Source of the DNA: Symbiodinium natans
Taxonomy: Eukaryota > Sar > Dinophyceae > Suessiales > Symbiodiniaceae
DNA length: 64,000 nucleotides
NCBI GenBank assembly: GCA_905221605.1
Contig: CAJNDS010002240.1
Location: 209,501 to 273,500 of the forward strand
Direction: 5' to 3'
Both the position numbers and the translations under genes were made by a program. A model generated the notes under the pieces. The model ran no database searches. It had not been told where the DNA came from and was given only the letters and a program-made list of their open reading frames with translations. Shown here piece by piece: positions 33,201 to 43,900 of this stretch (the stretch's first letter is position 1; each line of letters starts with the position of its first letter).

Positions 33201-35456
33201 TGCCCAACCAGCTTCGGAGAGAACATTGTGGGCAGTTAGTGGGTCCATATGGGGGTTTAGGAAGATAGGCGGCCCCCCAATATGGATCTCCAAGTAGTTC
33301 GGAAGCCCCCATGTGGCAAAGAACTGTGGGTCTATAGGAGCTTCGGATCTAGGTTTAGGGGCTTCGGGGTTTACAGAAATGCGGGTTTCCCGGCATTTTG
33401 GGGGCAAAAGTTTGGGGTTTAGGTGTTTTAGGGCTTCGAAACCGCCTGGAGATTGAGACTCGGGTACCCTTCGTGGCCGCCGAAGCACGGCATATAACAC
33501 TAAACCCGAGACCAAAAAGCTACATTGCAAGCCATCCCGAACCTTTCACCTAAACCCAAAACCCGAAACCCTAAACCCTAAACCGTGACAAAGTGCCCGC
33601 CTGCGGCCACAGCCATGCTCGAACTTTGCCTGGCTCCCGAATCGCAGAGCTTGAGGCATTGAAGTCAAACCCCCCAGAAACGTCGACTCCCAAAGCCCTT
33701 ACCCCTTCTACTGTAATCCTAAAGCCCTTAAACCGTAAACCAAAACCCACACACCCCAACTCCTTGTCCGGTCGAGGTCTATAACCTTAAACCCTAAAGC
33801 CCCAAACTCCGAACCTCTCTCTCCTCCCTAAGGCACCAGCCAACCCGATTCCCATAGGCCGACATCTCTACTGCCTTCGAGCTGCACCCTCAGACCCTAA
33901 AGCCCTAAACCCGAAACCCTTCAACCAACTTAAGCCTTCCAACCCTTCAACTCGACACGAAACCCTAAACTAAGAATCTAAGCCAGCCCCCAAAAAAAGA
34001 CCCGGGGGCGCAAAACCTACCAACACCCGACACCCTAAGCCCCAAACCGACCCGACACCCCAGCACGAGCTGCAATACCCGGTCAGCACATCTTCGTCGT
34101 AAGGCTCCCCCGCTGCGCAGCAGAAAGCATGGACTTGATTCCTGAGGGTTTTGGTTTTGGTTTCGGGCTTATTAGGGCTTTTTAGTAGGGTTTGGGGTTG
34201 TTCCACGGTTTGGGGCCTCGGGTTTAGGGGCTTCTCTTTGCTTTACTAATCTGGGAGCAGGAGCGAACTTAGGGCTTCAATAGGGCCACAGCCAAGAGAG
34301 CCCTTGGCTTCCAGGTTTAGGGCTTAGGGTCTAGGCTTTTGGGGTTTAGGGTCAAGGGTCAAAGGGTTAGGGGAGAAGGTGCTGAAGGGGCTTACAGTTT
34401 GAGCGCCTATGCCCCAAACCCTAAACCCTAAACAGTGAACTCCAATCCCTGAACCCTGAACCCTGAACCCTGAACCCCAAACCCCCGAACCCTAAACCCT
34501 ACACCCTGAACCCCAAACCCCAAACCCTAAACCCTAAAGCTTTAAACCCCAAACCCTAAACCCTAAAGCTTTAAACCCCAAACCCTGCACCCTGAACCTC
34601 AAACCCCAAAACGTAAACCCTAAGGATTTAAACCCGAAACCCTAACCCTGAACCCCACACCCTGAACCCTAGAGCTGTAAACCCCAAACCCAAATATTGA
34701 ACCCTAAGCCCTAAACCCTAGACAAACCCTAAACCCTGAACCTTAAACCCTAAACTCTAAACCCTAAATCCCAAGCCCTAAACCCTAAACCCGAAAACCT
34801 AAGCCCCAAACCCCAAACCCCAAACCCCAAACCCTAAACCCCAAATCCCAAACCCTAAACCCTAAACCCGAAGCCCCAAACCCCACTACCCTAAACCCTT
34901 AACCCTAAAAGCTTTAACCCCTAAACCTCCAAGTTTGGGCTTGTGCCGCCGACGCGGCTGGAGGGCATCGCTGAGGGACCGCCCCGCCACGGTGCCGTTC
35001 AGGTAGGGTACCGCCTCCTATGTCTGCAAACTGGGGTTTAGGGTTCAGGGTTTAGGGTCCCAGGTTCAGGGCTTAGGGTTTAGGGGTTTAGGGGTTTAGG
35101 GTTAGGGTTTTTGTTTTACGGCTTACGGTTTGGGGTCTGGGGATTGGGGTGGTTGATCCATTCTATGGTCCCTTTGTCATTACCAGAATCTGCTTGCGTC
35201 ATTCAGATCCTGCGTTGCTGGCAGACTTTGCCTGTTCAAGGGCTCTGGCTTTGTAAATGTTGACATAACTTCAAGTTACAGGGGCTTGAGCGCTTAGGCT
35301 TTAAGGGCTTACTTTCGAAACGTCCATAGAACCCCCGAAACCCTAAACCCTAAACCCTCAACCCTTTTGAGCCTCCAAAACAGAAAAAGAAGCTCGCACC
35401 CCATCTGCACCCGAGCCGCCAGGGGAATAGTGAACAAGGCCGTCGCGCAGCAGTAC
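30207..35456 (-). CDS. Multi-exon minus-strand gene or genes; one exon weakly resembles a transporter helix
   Basis: Candidate exons in transcription order: 35363-35456, 35184-35244, 34927-35017, 34048-34112, 33584-33649, 33133-33199, 33003-33044, 32659-32689, 32368-32413, 31458-31521, 31125-31187, 30568-30625, 30207-30272. Phases agree at most joins (35363/35244; 35017/34112/33649/33199/33044/32689/32413/31521). Peptides include VLLRDGLVHYSPGGSG, EAVPYLNGTVAGRSLSDALQ, GEPYDEDVLTGYCSSCW, YALSHAGMPLANRKLVLFML, YYFNARLIKRFNALW and LAEALLMRELSSESDGQIQ. The 31125 exon reads VGVINTLGGPLSAMAFAFPA, which recalls a transmembrane helix of amino-acid/auxin permeases, but that is weak. The 30568 exon (WLATTASFVLILI) is hydrophobic too. 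No whole-protein identity is proposed. Confidence 0.4.
30690..30900. repeat. TTTAGGG block
   Basis: A mostly perfect run, then degenerate TTGAGGG/CTAGGGG variants. Confidence 0.9.
31125..31187 (-). CDS. Candidate exon, 21 codons, hydrophobic
   Basis: Acceptor TTCGGGCCAG|GTCGG and donor GCGGTG|GTAGGCC enclose 63 bp that read VGVINTLGGPLSAMAFAFPA plus V. Only phase 0 is open throughout. The Gly/Ala/Phe-rich pattern fits a membrane helix. Confidence 0.45.
31221..31310. repeat. Two-copy direct repeat
   Basis: The segment TTTGAG(C/T)AGGGTATGTATTCAT plus a few more bases is present twice in tandem, about 45 bp apart. Confidence 0.8.
31696..31780. mobile_element. MITE-like foldback element, family A copy 1
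   Basis: GTAGCCCAGTAACACCCTTT and inverted AAGGGTACCCCTGGGCTAC. The inner part GGTTGGTTATTTTATAAGTG is shared with copy 2. Confidence 0.75.
32108..32206. mobile_element. MITE-like foldback element, family A copy 2
   Basis: GGTAGCCCAGCAACC and inverted AACACTGGGCTACC. Inside are GGGCACCCTTTTTTTGGG and GGCTATTTTATCAGGGAACC. Confidence 0.75.
32820..32935. repeat. CCCTAAA/CCCTAGA block
   Basis: Alternating CCCTAAA and CCCTAGA units, then CCCCTAAA variants. Confidence 0.85.
33133..33199 (-). CDS. Candidate exon, 22 codons
   Basis: Acceptor GTTGGGCAG|GTC and donor GGGCG|GTAAACC. It encodes VYALSHAGMPLANRKLVLFM and LG, and leaves phase 1. The next island, 33003-33044 (WPGVVSPEVWRIL), opens in phase 1. 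Confidence 0.45.
34385..34926. repeat. Long degenerate C-rich telomere-like block
   Basis: About 500 bp of CCCTAAA, CCCTGAA, CCCCAAA and GCTTTAAACC variants; AAAGCTTTAAACCCCAAACC recurs twice. Confidence 0.85.
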
Positions 35457-35466
35457 CTTTGGTTCT

Positions 35467-35540
35467 TAGGGTTTAGGGTTTAGGGTTTAGGGTTTAGGGT
35501 TTAGGGTTTAGGGTTTAGGGTTTAGGGTTTAGGGTTTAGG
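35467..35540. repeat. TTTAGGG block
   Basis: About ten perfect units beside the candidate exon 35363-35456. Confidence 0.95.
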
Positions 35541-35554
35541 GGCGAAGGTTCCTA

Positions 35555-35705
35555 GGGTAGCTACATGGTCCCTTAGTATGCGCCCTTCAAAGGGCACCCC
35601 TTATAGTTATACCCCTTAAATACCCTGTACAAATCAAGGGCCCATACTTCAGAACCCTTTAAAGGAGGTAAGGGACCTTAGTAAGGGCCCACGAAACTAC
35701 CCCTT
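35555..35705. mobile_element. MITE-like foldback element, family E
   Basis: GGTAGCTACATGGTCCCTTA on the left is inverted as GGGCCCACGAAACTACC on the right. Inside, GCCCTTCAAAGGGCACCCC and CTTTAAAGGAGGTAAGGGACC are partly self-complementary. Related segments are at 12388-12545. Confidence 0.65.
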
Positions 35706-35789
35706 GGAAGGGCTTAGGGCTTCAGACGCTAGGGCAGCGGTGCAGCCCTATAGCCCCACAGTTGCAAAACAAATCCCAAACCAGATTTA

Positions 35790-35930
35790 GCTACCCTAAA
35801 CCCTAACCCCTAAACCCTAAAACCCTACAACCCTAAAACCCTAAACCCTGCACCCTAAAACCCTGCAACCCTAAAACCCTACAACCCTAAAACCCCCTAA
35901 AGCCCTACAACCCTAAAACCTAAACTTCTC
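35790..35930. repeat. 16-bp variant (CCCTAAAACCCTACAA) array
   Basis: Homogenised CCCTAAAA/CCCTACAA units, a departure from the 7-bp telomere period. Confidence 0.8.
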
Positions 35931-36664
35931 TTGGCCTCGTAGTTGGTCTTCGGCTCTTCAGCACTCGTAGAGTGTAGGGTTCGCGGCTGAAAGGGGACTC
36001 ATGGGGTTGAGCTCTTGAGGGCTTCGGGGGCTCACTGGTTTTTAGTTTTGAAGTTTAGGGTTTAGGGGTGTAGGTTTAGTGTTTAGGGTTGATTTAGGGC
36101 TTTAGGGCATCTTGGTTCACTGTTACGGGGTTCCGGGCGTAGGAGGCCTTTGGGCTACACCACTGCGGTACGTTTCCATGCGCAATCCAACGGGGGTTTA
36201 AGGTTGTGCTCGTCTTATGGAAAAACAAAACCCTGAAACACGAAACTCCTCTAAGCTCCCTAAGCCCAAAACCTTACAGACGAAAAGTCCAGGACCCTGA
36301 GCCCGAATCCCGAAATACGCACCCTAAATAAGCTTATGACCATCGTTACCCAGCTGTAACCCTACTTATAGGGTACCCATGAACCTCCAAGTACTGGCTC
36401 TTAGTAGGAAAGAAGGGGAACTATCAGCCTAAACAATAAACCCTAAACTACCCTATACTATCCCATGAAGGGCTTATGGAGAGGGATGTAAGGAGGTACC
36501 TAATGCCCTCACTGCCTAGGAAGAACCAGCAAGGAATTAAGGGAAGCCCATGTTAGTACGAAGAGGAGGTGTGAGGACCCTAAACCCTAAACCCTAAACC
36601 CTAAACCCCAAAAAGCGGGGAGGGGGGGCGGAGGGGGGGAGAGGGGGGGGGGCACAGGTTGTAC

Positions 36665-39600
36665 CAGAAGAGGGCGGTCGCTGGCCGAAGTTCGCTCGGA
36701 GCGCGCGTCGCGCGCTCCTGAAACCTCATGGCTCGGTTTAGGGTTTAGGGTTTAGGGTTTAGGGTTTAGGGTTTAGGGTTTAGGGTTTAGGGTTTAGGGT
36801 TTAGGGTTTAGGGTTTAGGGTTTAGGGGTCTACTTGAGGCTCATGGGAACTCATAGGTAGGGTTCTAAGTACCCCTGAAAAAGGTTGTAGCTTAGTGTCG
36901 TCCTATACTTATATGTATCCATGAACCTCCGAGTAGGGGCTACGGTTTAGGGATCGGGGCTCGGGGTTTAGGGGTTAAGGTTTAGGGTTGAGGGTTTAAG
37001 GTTTAAGGTTTAGGGTTTTTGAATGTTAGACCAGGCTGTGGTTGGAAGTCGCAGGAATTTAGGGCTTAGGGTTTAGGGTTTAGGGTTTAGGTGTGGTATA
37101 GGGAAGAATGCGCCGCCCTTGATTCCACCACGTAGCCCAAAGCCCCGCGTGACCACACCAGTTACTTACTCAAAGGCCTCAAGACGTGTCCGACGTGAAA
37201 GCGCTAGACCCTAAACCCTAATGGCTCTTAGTAGGGAATGAGGTAGATACCCCATATAATCCTTCAAAGGGCTTTTAGGGGGGATATATGGTACCGAACT
37301 CCCTCATTTCGTACCAGTAAGCCAAACCCTAAAGAAGTTATAAGCACAACCCTAAAGCTAGCTGCAGACATCCATTTTAAACCCCACAGACCCTGAACCC
37401 GAAGCCCGCCCCCCAAAAACCGAAGGGCGCCCCCCAAAACCGAAGACCTAACAAATAAGGGTTTAGGGTTTAGGGTTTAGGGTTGAGGGTTGAGGGTTTA
37501 GGGTTTAGGGTTTAGGGTTTTTGGTGGCCTGTTTAAGAAGAAATCCTACCCCAAGGGAAAGGCCCCCAGGTGACCACCCCCAGCCCGGAAGAAACCCCTG
37601 AAACCCGGAAACTCCCCTAGACCCAAAACGGTTTAGGGTTTAGGGTTTAGGGTTTAGGGTCAATAAACCCACAAGCTCTAGTTTCGATCCTGGGCCCACA
37701 AATTCCACAAATCCAAAAAAAACGCTCAAGAATGTGGGCTCAAGGCACATCATGTTGAGCCCATACAGGGCGGCGCTGAGACCATAGAGGGCCTGAGCAT
37801 TGGAGTTCTGGGGTTGCGTTAGGGTCAGAGGGTTGAGGGTTAGAGGGTTAGAGGGTTAGAGGGTTTAGGGTTTAGGGTTTAGGGCTTAGGGTTTAGGGTT
37901 AGGGTTCAGGGGCAAGAGGTTCAGGTTCAGAGCAAACCGACAACCAAGCCAGCAAAGCTTGCAAACAAACGCAAGTCCGCGATGCTGCCTGCAGATCGGC
38001 GGCTCGTTCTGCAAAAGTGACTCCCAGCTATTCGGTTTAGGCAGTCGGGTTTAGGGTTTAGGGTTTTGTTTCCTTCTCTTCGGATTCAATATACCAGCTG
38101 CGCAGTCGCGGTTGCAGCTTGCAGGCCTTTTGACACAGTACAGGAAAGCTCGACTCAACTAAATTAACACCTTGAACCCGAAACCCCTAACGCCTGCATG
38201 AACCCTAGATCCTTCATGGAGAATTGTTCTTACTCTGAAAACTTTTATCCAGTAGCGACATTTCTTGAAACAACGACTCCTTTTCAGAATGGAATGAACT
38301 GTCGCGGGACCCTGAAACCTAATACCCTGAACCCTCGACTCCTAAACCCTGAACCCTAATTACCCCTAATCTGCCAATTAAGCCCAGAGACGACAGCCCA
38401 CGGAGGGTTGGACTCATCTCCCACGGCTTGCCTCGCACTTAGGAGGGAGGTTAGGCCTGAGGGCTTCAGGGCTCTGGGGTCCTAGGATATTGTTTAGGGT
38501 TTAGGGTTAAGGGTTTAGGGTTTAGGGCTTTTTTGGGGTTCAGGGTTTAGGGTGTAGGGCTTAGGGCTTAGGATTTAGGGCGTCGGGTTTACGGTCTAGG
38601 GTTTAGGGGACGCTAACCCTAGACCCCAAACACAGACCCTAAACCCACAAAACAAAAGATTTTAAGGAATCTGGTATGGACCCTTAGCTGTTGGAGGTGA
38701 GAATATATCGGGACACATTCTTGGCACATATGGGGTATACCATCGGAGTATAGATCAGGGCCCATACTTAAGAGCCTTCCTAGAAAAGAAAAAACACATT
38801 CCCAGGTAACATCCACTTACACCTGAAAGCCGTCAACACCCTAAACCCCTAAACCTTATATTACTTATAGACCCTAAACCTTAAACCTGAGAAAACCCCC
38901 CCCCCCCCCCCAAAGCCCCTAAACCCCCAAATCCCCTCAACACCGAAACCTGACAGACCCTGAACCCTCATAACTGCTTAACCTTATAAACCCAAAACCC
39001 CTAGACCCCTTAACCCTAAATCCCTAAGTCTTATAGCCTAAGTCTTATAGACCCTAGACCTAATAAATCCCTGAACCCTTTAGACCCTGAATTCTAATTA
39101 GCCTCTGAACTTTACAGAGCCTACTAAACCCTGAACTGCGGAGTCACTACATTTGAAGGGTCCAGGTACCATTCTGGGGAAGGCACAAGCCGCAGAGCAT
39201 CCATGCCCGCACGATGATTACGTCCACGTTGCCAGTTGGAAGGGCCCATGCCCGCACGATGATTCCGTCCATGCTCCCAGTGCGTGCGCCCGCTCGTTGA
39301 CCACGTCCATGCTACCAGCAAGCAGCACGTGCATCAAGCCGCTCGCTCCCAGATGGCGCTTGGAGTCCACATATTTTGCCCCTACTTGGAGGTTCATGGT
39401 ACTTAGCAACCCACATATAACTCTGCTGGGGGTGGTCAAAAGGTACGATTTCGCTGCGCCTGCCACACTTGCCTACATTCCCCTGACCCCGTTCTCTAAC
39501 ACGCGTTGTTTTGGAGGAGCTGCTTTTGCGCCCTAAGCCCTATGCCCTACGCCCTATGCCCTAAGCCCTAAGCCCCAAACCCCAAATCCTAAGCCCTAAA

Positions 39601-39698
39601 CCCTAAACCCTCTAAATTGCTGGGTGCACATGGGCACTTTGGGATAGTTATGGCGATCCGGGCGGTCCACCTCTCCTCCAGCATCCGAGGCAGGATGC
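36665..39698 (-). CDS. Multi-exon minus-strand gene or genes, product unrecognised
   Basis: Candidate exons in transcription order: 39609-39698, 39228-39358, 38402-38431, 38234-38263, 37971-38008, 37724-37792, 36665-36717. The run 38431 to 37724 is phase-consistent and reads KPWEMSPTL, MSLLDKSFQ, RAADLQAASRTC and ALYGLSAALYGLNMMCLEPT. The 38234 exon ends in a consensus-like TCAGA|GTAAG and the 37724 exon starts after AATGCTCAG. The 39228 island reads GLMHVLLAGSMDVVNERAHA and contains an imperfect ~46-bp internal repeat. 36665-36717 reads ERATRAPSELRPATALFW, but is also open on plus (VVPEEGGRWPKFARSARR). Function unknown. Confidence 0.4.
36735..36825. repeat. TTTAGGG block
   Basis: About 13 perfect units starting directly at GGCTCG|GTTTAGG. 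Confidence 0.95.
37225..37322. mobile_element. MITE-like foldback element, family F copy 1
   Basis: GGCTCTTAGTAGGGAATGAGG on the left pairs with CTCCCTCATTTCGTACCAG on the right. Inner part: ACCCCATATAATCC and GGATATATGGTACC. A second full copy is at 40497-40600, and a diverged one is at 36400-36535. Confidence 0.65.
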
Positions 39699-40496
39699 CT
39701 AAGCAAAGGTCAGGCTAGACCAAGGCCTGAAACCCTAAACCTAGGGTTCAGGGCTAGGGTTTAGGGCTATGGGTTGAAAAGGGTTTAGGGTTTAGGGTTT
39801 AGGGTTTAGGGCTTCGGGTTCGTAATTGCCTGCACCCTCAACCCTAAACGCCCTGAATCTTGGGAGTTTGGTAGCCTGAAGGGTCAGTCGGGGGCATAAG
39901 GTACCTAATTCCCTAGGTTTAGGGTTTAGGGCTTAGGGTTTAGGGTTTAGGACCTCAAATCGCAAGGCAATCGGATTGGGGACCAAACCAAAGATTCGAA
40001 GGTTAACCTCATGGGGTTTAGGTTTTAGAAGTTCATTTTGGGGTTGTAGGGGTGGAGGCTCTTACGGTTTTAGGGTTTTGGGATCTGGGCTTCAAGTTTG
40101 GGGTTTAGGTCTCGGGTAGCCCTAAAAGCCACCCCAACAAAAATGACAAATTGCCGACCCTTGAAGCCTAAACCCTAAACCTCAGCAAAAAGGGCTTCAA
40201 GAATAGAGCTAGTGAGTCGGCCATAGGATGTCCACCTGTTCTAGACCCCATCCACTTATATCCCGGTCCTGTCCATTATTCCTATGTACTTTAACTTCCT
40301 GTGAGATGTGTGCTCATGTCTTCAATTCATGTAACATCTTTTGAGTCCTTCTGACATGAAACTGTTGTGACAATGACTTCGAAAGAACAACCTAGCTCAC
40401 GGGCTGGTCTCGCCTGGTGTGACACTTGCTAGAGCTTTCGGTTGAAGCAGATGGTCTGCACTGGCTCCTGAACAACTTGCTTTCAGGTTCCTGATC

Positions 40497-40600
40497 CGTT
40501 CTGAGGGAATTTGGTACCTCATGGAATCCCTTAAGGGATATCATATACATATGTGATACCTACTTCCCTCATTCCCTACTAAGAACCAGTAAGTTAAATA
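40497..40600. mobile_element. MITE-like foldback element, family F copy 2
   Basis: TTCTGAGGGAATTTGGTACC on the left and inverted CCTCATTCCCTACTAAGAACC on the right. The centre is GATATCATATACATATGTGATACC. Confidence 0.6.
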
Positions 40601-40789
40601 GGGCGGGTTTTGCGTGACATCTGTACGATGGGAATGCGACTTACTCAGAACAGCTTTCGCGGCCTTTGTGGGTCAAAGGGTCAGGACGTAGCACGTGGGC
40701 CACCATCCCAAAACCCGCTTGAACCTTCATGGGTGCTTGTCAGTAGGGCTATAAGTGCCCTGAATTAACACTAGAACGATAGCCTAAAC

Positions 40790-40855
40790 CCTAAACCCTA
40801 AACCCTAAACCCTAAACCCTAAACCCTAAACCCTAAACCCTAAACCCTAGACCCT
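40790..40855. repeat. CCCTAAA block
   Basis: About nine perfect units, directly beside the candidate exon 40867-40936. Confidence 0.95.
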
Positions 40856-40866
40856 AAACCCCAAAC

Positions 40867-40936
40867 CATCAAGGATCCTATAAACCGAGGAGCCGATGAG
40901 AATCGCCAGCAGCACGATCACAACACCCGCGCTTTC
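40867..40936 (-). CDS. Candidate exon encoding a hydrophobic helix
   Basis: Acceptor CTGGGCCAG|G and donor GATG|GTTTGGGG enclose 23 codons plus one base. It reads ESAGVVIVLLAILIGSSVYR and ILD. Only this phase is open across the whole interval. It lies between CCCTAAA (40790-40855) and TTTAGGG (40970 onward) on the plus strand. Confidence 0.55.
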
Positions 40937-43900
40937 CTGGCCCAGTTCGTTTACAAAGGGTTTAGGGTTTGCAGTTTACGCTTTGGGGTTTGGGGTTAAC
41001 ACAGTCAACCGAGGCTTGGCGCTTCGAATGTTCAGGGCCCTAGGAATTAGGGTTTAGGGTTTAGGGTTTAGGGTTTAGGGTAGGAAAAAAAACATGAACT
41101 TGACCTCCTCCACCCCCTCCTTGCCGATTGGCACCGGCAAGGCTTGGCTTACCTCCACACTACCCCAGAAAGCCTGAAGGGCTTCCCGGGTCCGTCGAGT
41201 TTTGCGAAACCCCTGACCTGTAACCCAATCACCCAATATCCTACGCTCTGAGTCTATACACACGGTTTAGAGTTTAGGGTTGAGGGGCTGACGGTTCACA
41301 TTAAACACTTTAGGGCCAAACACCCCTCAAAGATCGATCAAAGCCCAAGGATGGGATCTAGCCAAGTCTCTCTTAGAGTGAAGGTGTCGTTGAGCACCTC
41401 AGCCGCAGAAGAGGCTTCATTGCCCCCGGGTTGTACAAACGTAGGAATAGCATTTGGTAGATGATCAAAACCTAGAGGTCTCCCGTATAACCCGTAGAGA
41501 CCAAAAACCCTAAACCCTAAACCCTCTTCAGAAGGACCTTCAGATCTAGCGCCCGCCAAATTTCGGACTTAGAAAGGGGGACCCCTCTTTTGGTTCAGAG
41601 TTCAGGGAAGCCGGGCTTTGAAACATGTATATAAGAATACAAAAGGTTTAGGGTTTAGGGTTTAGGGTTTAGGGTTTAGGGTTTAGGGTTTGTGGTGCTT
41701 TGACTGGGGACAATTGGCAAGGAAAGCTTGAGCCTCAACAATGAACACAAGTACCACTGGGAGCGTAGGAGTTGGACATCATAGGCTTGACATATCGGAC
41801 CCCACCGTTTGACACCCTACACCCCCCGTTTGGGAATCCGAGACCCTAAGCCCGAAACCCGAAACCCGAAACCCGGGACCCTACCCCCTACCCCCCCACC
41901 CCCCTGTTTGGGAATCCTAAACTCTAGACCCTACACGCTCCCTAAACCCTAAACCCGTAACCCTAGACCCTACACCCTCCGTTTGGGAACCCTAAACCCG
42001 AAACCCGAAACCCGAAACCCTAGACCCTACACCCTCCGTTTGGGAATCCGAATCCCTAAGCCCGAAACCCTAGACCCTACACCCCCCGTTTGGGAATCCG
42101 AAACCCTAAGCCCGAAACCCGAAACCCGAGACCCTACCCCCCCACCCGCCTGTTTGGGAATGCTAAACTCTAGACCCTACACGCTCCCTAAACCCTAAAC
42201 CCGCAACCCTTGACCCTGCACCCTCCGTTTGAGAACCCTAAACCCGAAACCCGAAACCCTAGACCCTACACCCTCCGTTTATTAGGGCCCCTCTTGTGGG
42301 TCCTAAACCCTAAACCCTAAACCCTAAACCCTAAACCCTAAACCCTAAACCCTAAACCCTAAACCCTAAACCCTAAACCCTAAACCCTAAACCCTAAACC
42401 CTAAACCCTTTTCGACTTTCCGGCGAGGCGCGTAGATCGACGAGAGCCAGACGGCTGGAATGGACAGGTAGAGGAGGAGCTCAGCAGTGACTCCTGCGGG
42501 GAGCCCATGGGTTTGGGGTTTAGGGTCTAGGGAGGGTTTCGGGTTTAGGGTTTAGGGTTTAGGGTTTAGGGTTTAGGGTTTAGGGTGTAGGGTGTAGGGT
42601 GTAGGGTGTAGGGTGTAGGGTGTAGGGTGTAGGGTTCAGGTCAGGAAGACCATGCGGGGAAAGTTGTCTGAGGGGAGCAACGACACCTGCCCTCTTCCAA
42701 ACCCTAAACCCTAATTAAACCCTTAACCTTAACCCTAAAACCGTAGAAAACCCAAAACCCGAAACCCTAAACCCTGACGCCCTAAGGACTCCGTGGGGTC
42801 CAAGGGTATACTTTGACCCTGAAGGACAGGGTTGCAGGGTTTAGGGCAAACACAAATCCTGAAACCCTGAAGCTTGAAACCCTGCAGAGCCTGAATCCCC
42901 CTGAATCCCCACCATAGCATGAGGCCGAAAACCCTAATTAACCCCCAACTAAACCAACCCTAAACCCTAAACCAACCCTAAACCAACCCTAAACCCTAAA
43001 CCCTAAACCCTAAACCCTAAACCCTAAACCCTAAACCCTAAACCCTAAACCCTAAACCCTGAACCCTATTCAGGCACCGGAGGCCCGTATAGCTATACTC
43101 CCTAAACCCTACCCCCTGTAGCTAGCTTCTCCTTGGGCCACTAAGACGCAGTCAGGGCTTATAAGGTATAGGGTCTAGGGTCTAGGGTTTAGGGTTTGGG
43201 TTTAGGGTTTGGGGTTTAGGGCTTAGGGGCTTGCTAGCAATGAGGGTACTCAGCGACCTACAAAAAGAAAGAGTTGGGGTTCTCGGGACCTGATGGGGAT
43301 GCGTTCGGTCTCGCGTGCGACCCTCCTGTACAAAAAAAGGACCGGTTTAGGGTTTGTGGTCGAGGGCTTTGAAGGTTAATTACTTCCGCCCCCCCCCCCC
43401 CCCCTTCTCTTCCTTTCCTTCCCTTCCCTCCCCTTCCCTTCCCTTCACCATCCGCACCTTCCCCACCCCAGCTGGAGCTTGAAGGGGCTGCGGTCCCAGC
43501 TTATGCAAGCGGACTGGCCCCCCTCCACCTGACACTAAACCCCAAACCCTGAACCCCTTTTCACCCCAAACCCCAAAACGCCAAACCTCCGAACCCTGCC
43601 CCTCCTCCCACCCTAAACCCTAAACCCCAAACCCCAAATCCCAGACCCCAAGCCCCAAACCCCCAAACCCCCGAACCCTACAGCTCCCCCCTCCCTCCCC
43701 AACCAGGGTTTAGTAATTTAGGGTGTAGGGTTTAGGGTTTAGGGTTTAGGGTTTAGGGTTTAGGGTTTAGGGGGAGTCCTGCCACCCAGGGGTCGGAGAA
43801 CTGAAAGGTCAAGTTGCTCAGGGTCATGCACAAAGTCAGCCACAGGATGTGCTGCCTCTGAGGCGACGGCTTCAGAGCCCTCCATAAACCTACAAAAACC

